Position numbers and translations under genes: made by a program
The notes under the pieces: model-generated
What the model was told of the DNA's origin: nothing
Databases searched by the model: none
Seen by the model: the letters and a program-made list of their open reading frames with translations, nothing else
Assembly (NCBI RefSeq): GCF_047511655.1
Contig: NC_133387.1
Coordinates: forward strand, 24,360,353 to 24,424,352
DNA length: 64,000 bases
Source: Castor canadensis
Taxonomy: Eukaryota > Chordata > Mammalia > Rodentia > Castoridae
Direction of reading: 5' to 3'
Shown here: positions 1 through 8,700 of the stretch, piece by piece
Layout of the letters: each line of letters opens with the position of its first letter
How positions within the stretch are numbered: position 1 is the stretch's first letter

Positions 1-590
1 TTCCATAATCAAACAGGACTCCCCCAACGTAGCATGAGGCATACCCAAATATACCCCAGGCTTGGTCTCAGCCCACAGGGAGAGAACATGAGCTCTCCCA
101 GATCTGGAATTGCCTGGAGGCCAGAGTTGGCAAGGAGTGGCTTGACACCATGATGGGAAAGTCCCTCAGGAAGATAAGAAGAGACAAGCAGCCTGAGCAG
201 CACAAGGAGTCTGCTTACATGGGGAAGGAGGAGGTTTGGGAGAGGATTTGGTTTGTTTAGAAGCTGGTTTAGAGGCTAGAACCTGCACAGGGGAACAGAA
301 AGTACAGAGGGAGGGTTTGGTGTGGAGATAGGAAAAGGACTGGGTGTAGGGAAGTTCCTTCCATTTACCAGCATGCTCACAGAAATTGTATAAATCCCTT
401 AAAATATTGGGATTGAAAGTGCCATTAAGTGGCCATTTGGAGGCATTGTCTAATGGGTATTGGGGCCAGGGGTTGGCCAGGAGACATCCCAGTGGGGAAT
501 CTGAAGGAATTTGGGTGGTCCAATTCCCATGGTAAGGCCTGACCTGAGGAGAGATATGGCAGGTGTCCCCAAAATATCAGGTCCTCCCTC

Positions 591-592
<2 letters not shown>

Positions 593-636
<44 letters not shown>
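593..636. repeat. (GA)n microsatellite
   Basis: About 22 uninterrupted GA units inside the ERV leader. Confidence 0.95.
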
Positions 637-638
<2 letters not shown>

Positions 639-741
639 TGGAGCGCCCAGAGGTAACGTTTTCACCACAAGGAGCCACAGTCCCTAGTGGGGAACCCGGT
701 TCCCAGGGACAGGAGTGAGCTGAGACCTAATGCTAGGATTT

Positions 742-763
742 GGAGGAGGAGGAGGAGGAAGAG

Positions 764-813
<50 letters not shown>
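742..813. repeat. GGA/GA purine tract
   Basis: GGA repeats passing into a nearly pure GA run, the second purine tract of the ERV leader. Confidence 0.95.
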
Positions 814-1004
814 TCACAGCTCTGCATGCGAGAAGGACTCACCAAGAGAAAGGACTTGGAGGGAAGATTGGCCAGTGGTGGATGGCAATTGGAGGCATGC
901 TGGGGCAGAGAAAATTCCCTGTGAGCTGTGACAGAGAGGGGTTTTCTAGGATCGGGGGTTCTGGCAAAGCAGATCAGATCCCGGAGGAAGGGAATGGGAG
1001 TTGT

Positions 1005-1025
1005 GTGAGAGAGAGAGAGAGAGAG
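1005..1025. repeat. (GA)n microsatellite, short
   Basis: Third GA tract, about 35 bp from the tRNA-His PBS. Confidence 0.9.
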
Positions 1026-1079
1026 CAGGAGAGCAAGGTCAGTGCTGGGAGTGCACCCGATCTGAGTCACGGCACCAAA

Positions 1080-1385
1080 TGTTAGGAAAAACGCCACTCA
1101 CAAAGAAAGTTCACGAGAAAAGTCTCACGTCCATAGAGCAAAGTTTAATGGCAGGCCCAAACTGCCAGCCTGGCCAGGGAAAATATGGTGCAGCAGCGAT
1201 TCTGGGCCAGGCATGGCTTTTACAGAAGGGGGGGTTAAGGAAGTTAGTGCATGCGTGGTAGTCTCTGGTAGGGGTGGGGCTGTCTTAGAGCATGGGAATT
1301 TCTGTTAAGGGCAGGCTGTCCTTGGAAGTTTCTCAAGTGAGGTCTGAGGATAGAACGGCCACCGATTTATAAATGGTGACATTAT
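1080..1385 (-). mobile_element. 5' LTR of the minus-strand ERV
   Basis: On the minus strand this ends ..CCTAACA next to the PBS. It contains a TGTAAAAGCC TATA-like stretch and an ATTAAA about 80 nt before the end, in U3-R-U5 order. The U3 end is not certain; no 5-6 bp duplication could be confirmed. Confidence 0.55.
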
Positions 1386-1559
1386 TGTTCTATCCATGAT
1401 AGAATAAATAAAGCCAGTAAAGTAATTAATGACTACCTTTAGAGTTGTGAAAGAGATGGCAATTGAAAGTGTAATACAAATGTAAGGCTTTTACTGCAGA
1501 AAGTGGTTTTGGGTTTTTTGGCTATGTTGAACACATGCTAGGAAGTTCATCTGGTTAGG

Positions 1560-1795
1560 GCCTTCTTGTTGCATTGGAACACGGTGAGGGCACATGGAGA
1601 CAGAGCAAGCAGGTTGGCTTGGGTCTCTTTCTCTTATAAAGCTACTAGTATCATCAGGCTCTCTCCACATGACCTAATTTAATCTTAATTGCTTACTTAA
1701 AATCACTTATATTTTCACATTATTAACATATAAATTTTATGATTAAATTTCCCACACTAGAATTTTGAGAAGATATTTAAACAATAGCATTGGGT
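1560..1795 (+). mobile_element. MLT/MST-type MaLR LTR fragment
   Basis: The pattern 'cacatgacctaatttaatcttaa' then 'acatataaattttatga' matches the conserved end of ERVL-MaLR LTRs. It is diverged and ancient. Confidence 0.5.
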
Positions 1796-2017
1796 ATCTC
1801 AGATCTGCTCTCCTCTACAAAGCCTGTTAACAGTTTGGTGTCTGTTCTTCCATATCTTTTTCCATGTATATACATACATATTTATGGACCAAAGCAGGTA
1901 TTCTATTCTTGCTTATTATATTGATGGGATTGTACAGAATGTATTCTGATAATTAACTTGGAAATAAAAATCCATAAGAAAACAAGTTATTATATAAAAC
2001 ATCCAAATTCTGGACTT

Positions 2018-2196
2018 CAGGCTGGGGATTTAGCTCAATGCCTAGCATGTGTGAGGTCCTGGGTTCGATCCTCAGCATTGAAAAAAAAGCCAGGTATGGT
2101 GGAATGTGTCTGTAAACTGCACTTAAGAAGTAGAAGCAGAAGGATTGAGAGTTCTGGGCTACATAGTGAGACAACTTGTCTCAAAAAAAAAAAAAA
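2018..2196 (+). repeat. ID unit followed by B1-like SINE
   Basis: tRNA-Ala-like ID core (gctggggatttagctc .. gggttcgatcc) at 2018-2090, A-rich joint, then a B1-like unit with an oligo(A) tail. Confidence 0.8.
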
Positions 2197-2380
2197 AGAA
2201 AAGAAAAAAACCCAAGGAGCTTTGACTTGATTGGTAAAATAATACACAAAAGAAGATGAAGATGATTGCTCCATCAACACTGTATCAATTCAAAATACTA
2301 CTTTATAAAGATCCCATTCTTTCTCAAATTGCTTTGAAGGAAGGTAAAATATAAATAAATGAATAAAATTTTCTATATGC

Positions 2381-2445
2381 AGGAAGTGGTGGTACAAACT
2401 TGTAATCCCAGAATTTAGGAGGCTGAGTCAGGAGGACTAAAATTT
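2381..2445 (+). repeat. B1-like SINE, left part, split by L1
   Basis: The B1 5' half ends at '..caggaggactaaaattt'. The right part resumes at 3020-3075 ('..ttaaaatttgaggtcagcc'), beyond an inserted L1. Confidence 0.75.
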
Positions 2446-3019
2446 TTTTTCTTTCTTTATTTATTTATATGTGCATACATTGTTGGAGCCATGTCTCCTC
2501 CCCCTAACCCCTCCCTCTTCCCCCAAACCCCCTTGCTTCCAGGCAGAACCTGTTCTGCCTTTTTCTCCAATTTTGTTGAAGAGAAGACATAAGCAATGAT
2601 AAGAAAGACAGCGTTTTTGCTAGTTGAGATAAGGATAGCTATACAGAGAGATTCCTAGCATTGCTTCCATGCCCAACCGAATTGTTTCAACTTTACCTGA
2701 CTTCTTCACTACTTCCCGGTCACCTTTCCATATTGACTTCTGTCGTTTTAAGGTTACTGTATTAGCTCCTCTGCAGTGAGGACATCAAATGCTTTCTTTC
2801 TTTCTTTTTTTTTTTTTGGTGCCGAAACCCGGGAACAAACTCAAATGCTTTCAAGTTTTGGGTTTCCAACCTGTCTCCATTCCTCCCATATGTGCTCTCC
2901 CCTTAGCGTGTGACCCAAGTCCAACAATATTACTGCATTTGCCCTAGATCTAAAGTCTGCATATGAGGGAGAACATATGATTTTTGGTCTTCTGCGCCTG
3001 GCTAACCTTGCGCAAGATG
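2446..3019 (-). mobile_element. 5'-truncated LINE-1 3' end in a SINE
   Basis: The rodent L1 3' UTR and the start of its ORF2 C-terminal region, on the minus strand. It is flanked by near-identical 10-mers ACTAAAATTT (2436-2445) and ATTAAAATTT (3020-3029). It aligns with the L1 copies at 21435 and 44356 and carries a nested tRNA-fragment insertion (2797-2840). Confidence 0.85.
2797..2840 (-). mobile_element. Retro-inserted tRNA-Phe 3' fragment with poly(A)
   Basis: On the minus strand a 24-nt piece matches tRNA-Phe positions 53-76 including the post-transcriptional CCA. The 18 nt at 2817-2834 are an exact match. An A-rich tail follows, and perfect 12-bp duplications TCAAATGCTTTC (2785-2796, 2841-2852) flank it. 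The L1 copy near 21,808 is continuous across this point, so it acts as the empty site. Confidence 0.85.
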
Positions 3020-3075
3020 ATTAAAATTTGAGGTCAGCCTGTGCTACAACAAACAACACAACAAAAAGAAAAGAA
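3020..3075 (+). repeat. B1-like SINE, right part
   Basis: Continues the B1 interrupted at 2445 ('gaggtcagcctgtgctacaac'), ending in an A/C-rich tail to about 3100. Confidence 0.7.
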
Positions 3076-3111
3076 AACAAACAACAACAACAAAACTCTC
3101 CATGACCATGA

Positions 3112-3190
3112 CTTTTTTTTTTTGGTGGTGCTGAGGATCAAAGCTTAGCATGTGGAAGTCATGGATTCAATCCCCAGCACCACACACAAA
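3112..3190. repeat. Fold-back ID fragment
   Basis: A T-tract, then the ID 3' part in minus sense (GGTGGTGCTGAGGATCAA, 3124-3141), followed by the same part in plus sense (ATCCCCAGCACCAC, 3170-3183). The two halves are inverted copies of each other. Confidence 0.65.
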
Positions 3191-3371
3191 AACATGTAAC
3201 ATTCACTTAAAATATGTTTTGCTTTTGGGCACATTTTTCTGCTTTATGAAAGAATTGCACAAGCAAATATAGTATGTCTGATGTATCCTATGAGAAGAGG
3301 TCCTACATAGCACAGGAAGCTTATCTGTATAAATTTTTGTGTGTTCTCACATTAAAAGCCACACACACAGT

Positions 3372-3562
3372 AGCTGGGTGCCAGTGGGTCATGTTATAAT
3401 CCTTGCTACTCAGGAGGCAGAGATCGAGAGGATTGAGGTTGGAAGGCAGCCAGGGCAGATAGTTCCTGAGACCCTATCTCAAAAGAAACCCTTCAAAAAA
3501 AGGGCTGGTGGAATGGCTCAGGGTGTAAGCCCTGAGGCCAAACTCCAGTACTGGAGGTGGGA
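3372..3562 (+). repeat. B1-dID composite SINE
   Basis: B1-like left half (gctactcaggaggcagagatc), linker 'cctatctcaaaagaaaccc', then dID half (gggctggtggaatggctcag). Confidence 0.85.
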
Positions 3563-4074
3563 GTGGAGGGCTGGGAAGCTATACACACAATAAACATAGT
3601 CTGACTCCTGACGCTATCAGCACAGCTGTCTGTGATGTCCCAGGATAAACAAAATGGAGAAGCAGAGCCTGAGAAGGAGATTTGCATGGGGGTGAGGAGA
3701 TCTTGGCACCAACACCATAGGAAGGAGAAGAAAGCAAGATTGGGTGGATTGGGTGAGGGGGGAAGCTAGGTCCCTGGACTCTGCAGGGAATTCTAAAGCT
3801 GGATGTCCCTTCAGTATTGTTCTGAGCTGGGACAAGGGGGCTGGGATTTTCATAACTCTGTCTCGATTGGCCACTGATGCAGAATGCTCCAGGGAAGGGA
3901 GCTTGGTGGCCCCAGAAGAAATGACACCCTTTAATCAAATAATGCACAAAAGAACTGACAGCCTAGGACTTCCTACAGCTGGCACAGCCAATGGCTGGGA
4001 AGATTAGCTCTTCATGCTGCAGGGGCTTCTGCTGGGCGTCTGCCTCCACCTACACCATACTGCTGAAGAAGAAA
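3563..4074. other. Unassigned intergenic stretch
   Basis: No recognised repeat or gene. The short open frames on both strands show no recognisable similarity. Confidence 0.5.
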
Positions 4075-4215
4075 ACCTGTCCTTCCCAGGAGCCTGCTAC
4101 CTGCCAAACACTTCCATATGTAGTATCTCATTTAAGCTCAGGGCCAGAGGTTCTTGACCCCCAGGGTCACACAGTTGGTGAGAGCATGGGATAAGGCACC
4201 ATTTCTTACTCCAAA
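4075..4215 (-). repeat. MIR-like fragment
   Basis: 'tagtatctcatttaagctca .. gggtcacacagttggtgagag' is the reverse MIR core, strongly diverged. Confidence 0.45.
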
Positions 4216-4262
4216 ACTCTCCTTCACATCCCGCTTGCCTACTGACTATTGGAAGTTGGAAC

Positions 4263-4332
4263 AGCTGGGGATGTAGCTCAGTGGTAAAGTACTTGCCTAG
4301 CAAGCCCAAGGTACTGGATTTGATCCCCACAA
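4263..4332 (+). repeat. ID SINE
   Basis: 'gctggggatgtagctcagtg' A-box region and 'gatttgatcccc' B-box region of a tRNA-Ala-derived ID. Its tail became the adjacent (CA)n. Confidence 0.9.

Positions 4333-4333
<1 letters not shown>

Positions 4334-4376
<43 letters not shown>
4334..4376. repeat. (CA)n microsatellite at a SINE tail
   Basis: About 21 CA units beginning at the 3' end of the ID element. Confidence 0.95.
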
Positions 4377-4379
<3 letters not shown>

Positions 4380-4609
4380 AAAAAAGGAAAATTGGAAATG
4401 TAAGAAGTATTTATTAATTTATGTCTTAAAATTAACATCTGAAATTCTACTGTACTATGTGCCAGGTATTGGAGAACTAAAGAAAAAAATCTCTCTCACA
4501 TAGATTTTACATATACATGTGTACGTGTATGCATATTGATGTATTTATATTTGCTTACATGTATAAATCCATCAGTTGTCCAGCTTGGTATTCTTTTGTT
4601 GCTGTTGTT

Positions 4610-4935
4610 GCAGACTTCCTGGAATTCTTAAAACTTATTCCTGCCATGAGTACCACCAACTCCTGCTGTTTCTAGCCCCAAAATGTCTCTTGCATCTGTG
4701 TACTTACTTCCAGCTCTCTTCCCCCAGTCTTACCCACCATTGTCTTGTGCTTGGCAGGGCTTCTTTGATAACCTCCTAATGTCACTCCATCTCTTTCTTC
4801 ACTCCAGTCCATTCTTCACATCGTCTGCAGAGTGATTTTTCCCAAAATGCACAACTGTTCACGTTACTGCCCTACTTGAAGTCTTACAAAGGCTGCCCTT
4901 GACACTTAGGGTCCTTTTAAAAGGTTCCTTCCTTT
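4610..4935 (+). repeat. L2-like fragment
   Basis: 'ccagtccattcttcacatcg .. cagagtgatttttcccaaaatgc .. tgaagtcttacaaaggctgcc' matches the L2 3' pattern, diverged. Confidence 0.5.
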
Positions 4936-5082
4936 AGAAGGTTTACATACATCCATTAAACAACTACTTATTGAGTGTCTACTATATCCAGGCACTGCTG
5001 TAAACCCCGTGGAAATGACAATAAACTAAAAAGACAAAAAAGACAAAAATAAACAAATCAACGTAATAAGAGAATTACATAC

Positions 5083-5175
5083 AGTTGACCAAGTCCCTTG
5101 GTTTCCACAGGGGATTGGTTTTGGGATTCCCTGCAGAAATCAAAATTGACAGATGCTCAGGTTCTTATATAAAAC
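5083..5175 (+). mobile_element. MER2/Tigger-like DNA transposon end
   Basis: 'cagttgaccaagtcccttgg .. ggggattggttttgggattccc' matches the terminal part shared with the copies at 11500 and 18695. SINEs interrupt it. Confidence 0.5.
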
Positions 5176-5400
5176 TCACAGCTGTAGTTTCAGCTACTCA
5201 GGAGGTAGACATTAGGAAAATTGTGGTTCCATGCCAGCCATGGCAGGAAAGTAGCCAGACCCCCACCCCATCTCAATTTAAAAAAAACAAAACAGATGTA
5301 GTGATGCAAATCTGTAATCCCAGCTACTCAGGAGGCACAGGTAGGAGCTTGTGACCCACCAAGGCAAAAACACAAGATCTTATCTAAAAAATAACTTAAA
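5176..5400 (+). repeat. Two tandem B1-like SINEs
   Basis: Two B1-like units (about 5176-5290 and 5291-5400), each with the 'agctactcaggagg' core and an A-rich 3' end, the first joined to the second by its tail. Confidence 0.75.
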
Positions 5401-5597
5401 GAAAAAAGGAAGATTAATTGGGCCCCTCATCCTTTCGGAGACACATAGCTCTAAAAATCCCTTATCAACCCAAAGGTGCTAGTTCATAGAAGGAACTAAT
5501 CTAGATTTAGTTCTAACATGATCAGGAAGGGGTGGATCCTGCAGTTAGACTCACACCGCCTGAGGCTGCCCCAAGAGGCGGATCTTACCCGCCCAGA

Positions 5598-5605
5598 ACG
5601 GAAGT
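5598..5605 (+). promoter_or_regulatory. ETS/GABP-like site
   Basis: ACGGAAGT, about 50 bp upstream of the start codon. ETS-family motifs at this position are common in TATA-less promoters. Confidence 0.45.
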
Positions 5606-5649
5606 TCCCGAGCCTTCAAACCCGCGGGGAAGCAACTCGGCAACGGACC

Positions 5650-5660
5650 AAGATGGCGGC
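5650..5660 (+). promoter_or_regulatory. YY1-like site overlapping the start codon
   Basis: AAGATGGCGGC matches the YY1 core (AAGATGGCGGC type). The ATG inside the motif is the ZC3HC1 start, a known arrangement in housekeeping genes. Confidence 0.5.
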
Positions 5661-5798
5661 GCCCACCGAGGGGCCGGCGTTTGCCTCAGGGGTTGAAAAG
5701 ACTTGGGGTGCAGTCGTGCGTTCCCCAGAAGGGACCCCGCAGAAAGTCCGGCAGCTGATAGATGAGGGGATTGCCCCGGAAGAGGGAGGCGCAGAAGC
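5653..5798 (+). CDS. ZC3HC1: ZC3HC1 coding exon 1
   Basis: Encodes residues 1-48 and two bases of codon 49, starting [10 protein letters not shown] and closely matching the human N-terminus. ATG 5653 is chosen because it matches the human start and lies in an AAGATGGCGG context. An in-frame ATG at 5518 exists, but it would add 45 residues with no known counterpart and lies upstream of the likely start region. The donor is GC/GTGAGT at 5799, a phase-2 intron. Confidence 0.95.
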
Positions 5799-8700
5799 GT
5801 GAGTTCTCCAGTCCACGCTGGATCCGGCGCTGGAAGATGGGAGAGGGCTTGGGCAATACAGGCCTGGAGTGGGGCGAGAGTGGGGTGTCCTCGTTCGGCG
5901 ACGTGGAGGGTGGGGATGACATGTTGTGAAGAGAGTTGGTAGGCTCCGATGTCCTTAGGACGTGCCTGACTCCGCGCTCGGCGACATTTTGCAGTAAGAC
6001 TGTTTTGGGAAGGAGCAAACGCCGACCGTTAACTGAGCGCACCTGACCGCTCCTAGTTGGGGTTCTTAACCTTTTTTGTGCCGTGGACCCCTTCGACAGG
6101 TGGACGAAGCTGAGGAAGTTCTTTTCTGAGAAAAAAAAAGTATATACATGAAGCAAATTACATGGGATCATAAATGAGACCTGTTACATTGGAATGTAGT
6201 TACTAAGACAGTAAAAAGTTATTCGGTAACACGGTTTTTATTGAAAGTTAAATATCTAGTAATATGTCTGCTATCAACCATAATTTTGAAGTAGTGATGA
6301 ATATAAACGGTATTTCAAAACAGAGCCAACAACCATAATGTGAGAGAACTATTTTCGATGGTGGCAAAAGTTATTTCCAGTGTGACAGATTCACCGGTAC
6401 TGCTTATACTACAATGGTTTTTTTGTTTGTTTGTTTTTTGGTGGTGGTACTGGGCTTGAACTCAGGGCCTACACCTTCAGCCACACCACCGGTCCTTTTT
6501 TGTGATTTTTTTTTTTTCCAGATAGGGTCTCCCAAACTATTTGCCCAGGGCTGGCTTTGAACTGCGATCCTCCTGATCTCTGCCTCCTGAGTAGCTACGA
6601 TTATAGGCGTGAGCCACCAGCACCCATCTTTTAACCTTTATAATTGAAGGAAATGATGCATCTCAGAGGTTTGTGAAACAAATGACATTTAATTCTCACC
6701 CACGTTTGCTGATCTTCTGGATTTTTTTTCCAAGAACCACATCTCTCTTACACTCTGTGAATGTCTGAGTAAGAGTCTTAGAATAAATTTATTTCTTTGA
6801 AGCCGTAATTGTTGGTGTAATATTACTTTTATTAAAATGTTTCTTGTCTCAGCATTCAAACCCTCTCCTCCGCCCCTAGGTGCTGTTGAAATGCCTTTCA
6901 CTGGAAATGAGAGAATTGCTTAGCCTGGTGTTTCTTTTTCCCTGAAATTTTTTTGTGAAATTTCCTAATGATCTTAACTTTGATTTGAATTTTCTAGTTG
7001 GTTCTTTTTTTGGAAGGAGTATCAAGGATCTATCCAGGAAGCAATATTAAAGTTTTTTCTGCTCCTAAAAGAGTTCAATTATCCAGGTGTGGTGGTGCAC
7101 ATCTGTAATCTTGGAATTCAGGCAGCTGAGGCAGGAAAATTGTGAATAGCCTGTCTCCAAACAAAAATAAATTTCTGAAGTGGATCAAATCATGTAATGA
7201 ATATCTGTGGCCTTGAGTCTTATTTTGTGTTTACTAAAGGTATGCAAAATACTGTTGGAGAAGTGAGTGATATAGAAGAGTTTACTACTATTAGTGGAGT
7301 ACTGTAGAGGTAGAAATTAACTAAAACTTATGTATAGCTAAACTATAAAGAGTTGTGAATACCAGATTGAAGAATTTGGAGTCTATTTAGTATTATGAGA
7401 CTTTTGAAAATGTTAGGCAGAGGAGTGACATGACTGAAATGGTTTTTTGGAAGCTTAAAATCTAGTCAGGTATGGTGGTACATGCCTGTAATTCCAGCTA
7501 CTTGGGAGGAGGCAGAGGTAGGAGAATAAGTCTGAGGGAAGCCCAGGTTGGAGTGCTTGCTTTAAAAGCACAAGGCCCTGAGTTCAATCCCTAGTACTGC
7601 CAAAAAAAAGCTTAAAATCCAATTTGGGACCTGGCATGGTGGCTAATATCTGGAATCCCAGCTAGTCAGAAGGTAGAGATCCAGAGGACCATGGTTCAGG
7701 CAGAATGTTAGCAAGACCCCCATCTTAACCAACAAGTCAGGCATGATAGTTTGTGCCTGTGGGGTTTGAGTTCAGGACCTCACACTTGCTAGGTAGGGGC
7801 ACTGCCACTTGAACCACAGTACAGCTGTGTGGGAGGCATAGGTGGGAGGATCACAGTATAAGACTGGCCCTGGGCAAAAACATGAGACTCTGAAAAATAA
7901 CTATAGCGAAATGGCTGGAGGTGTGGCTGAAGTGGTAGAGTACTTTCGTGAGGCCCTGAGTTCAAACCTTAATACCACCAATAAGAAAAAAAAATGCAGT
8001 TTTGATATGATTGGTAATATGATGTGAGGAGAAGCAAGATACAAAACATTTAAGACAAGTGGTACCATGAAAAGATTGCCAACAGTTCTACTACTTTTAT
8101 TTTAGAAAAGACACAGCTGTCACATTCAAGACAGTTAATGGATCACCTCAAGCAGAACACCCTCCATTGGAATCTACAAGCAAAGAAGCCTTCTTTAACA
8201 GAGTGGAAACATTTTCTATATCCTTTTTCAGATCACGTAAGCAGTTCCAGTTGAACCTAGGATCATTACTCTTCTAGGGTACTACACCACGTACTCCGAT
8301 GTTTTAAACTGAACAGTCAGCCTTGGTAAGGATTTTTATAGGGAAATTAGCACCGTACTGTCTTATCCCTCAAAGGAACACTTGAGATCATCTAACCTTT
8401 TCTTTTTCACAGAAGAAAAAATGAGCTTGAGAGAAAGAATTGTAACTCAGATTTGTATATAGTGTGTTTTTACATATATTACCACATTTGATGTTTTGAT
8501 CTTCACTTTACTCCTATGAAAGTGTAATTTACTACTATTGTACTCATTTTACACAAGAGAAAATAGTCATAACAGTAAGTTGTATGACTTGCCCAAGACA
8601 TGCTGCTAGCAAATGCGAGAGCCAGGATTATAATCTAATTTTTTAAAGGCCACTTAAATATCTTGTCTCTTTCTAGATTTGCCTTTGTGTATTAGTTCTT

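Larger units (their letters stand above)
1..1079 (-). mobile_element. ERV internal leader fragment with tRNA-His PBS
   Basis: Reading on the minus strand, a primer-binding site complementary to the 3' end of tRNA-His (18-nt class, TGGTGCCGTGACTC core) lies at 1059-1077, two bases inside an LTR edge. A CT-rich leader with three (CT)n tracts follows. No clear gag frame was recognised. The element runs off the left edge, so its extent is unknown. It is an old, decayed endogenous retrovirus fragment. Confidence 0.6.
5540..6060 (+). promoter_or_regulatory. ZC3HC1 promoter and CpG-rich first-exon region
   Basis: The only CpG-dense stretch in the window surrounds exon 1 and the start of intron 1. 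There is no TATA box near the expected start. It contains an ETS-like ACGGAAGT at 5598-5605 and a YY1-like AAGATGGCGGC at 5650-5660. This is typical of a TATA-less housekeeping promoter. The transcription start is inferred to lie within about 5570-5640. Confidence 0.7.

Noticed and set aside
593..1025. CRISPR-like array
   Set aside because: Simple dinucleotide repeats without unique spacers, in a mammalian genome.
687..1097. Long frames with Arg/Glu or Leu/Ser repeats
   Set aside because: Produced by the (GA)n tracts in the ERV leader, not protein-coding.
2817..2834. Retroviral primer-binding site for tRNA-Phe
   Set aside because: The 18-nt match is exact, but only 44 bp lie between perfect duplications, there is no LTR beside it, and an A-rich tail is present. 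A retro-inserted tRNA fragment fits better.
4263..4330. tRNA gene (and similar tRNA-Ala-like hits throughout)
   Set aside because: These are ID/dID SINE heads, repeated dozens of times with poly(A) tails and without a tRNA acceptor stem.
5518..5652. N-terminal extension of ZC3HC1
   Set aside because: In frame, but upstream of the likely transcription start and not matched in the known protein; the 5653 ATG is used instead.
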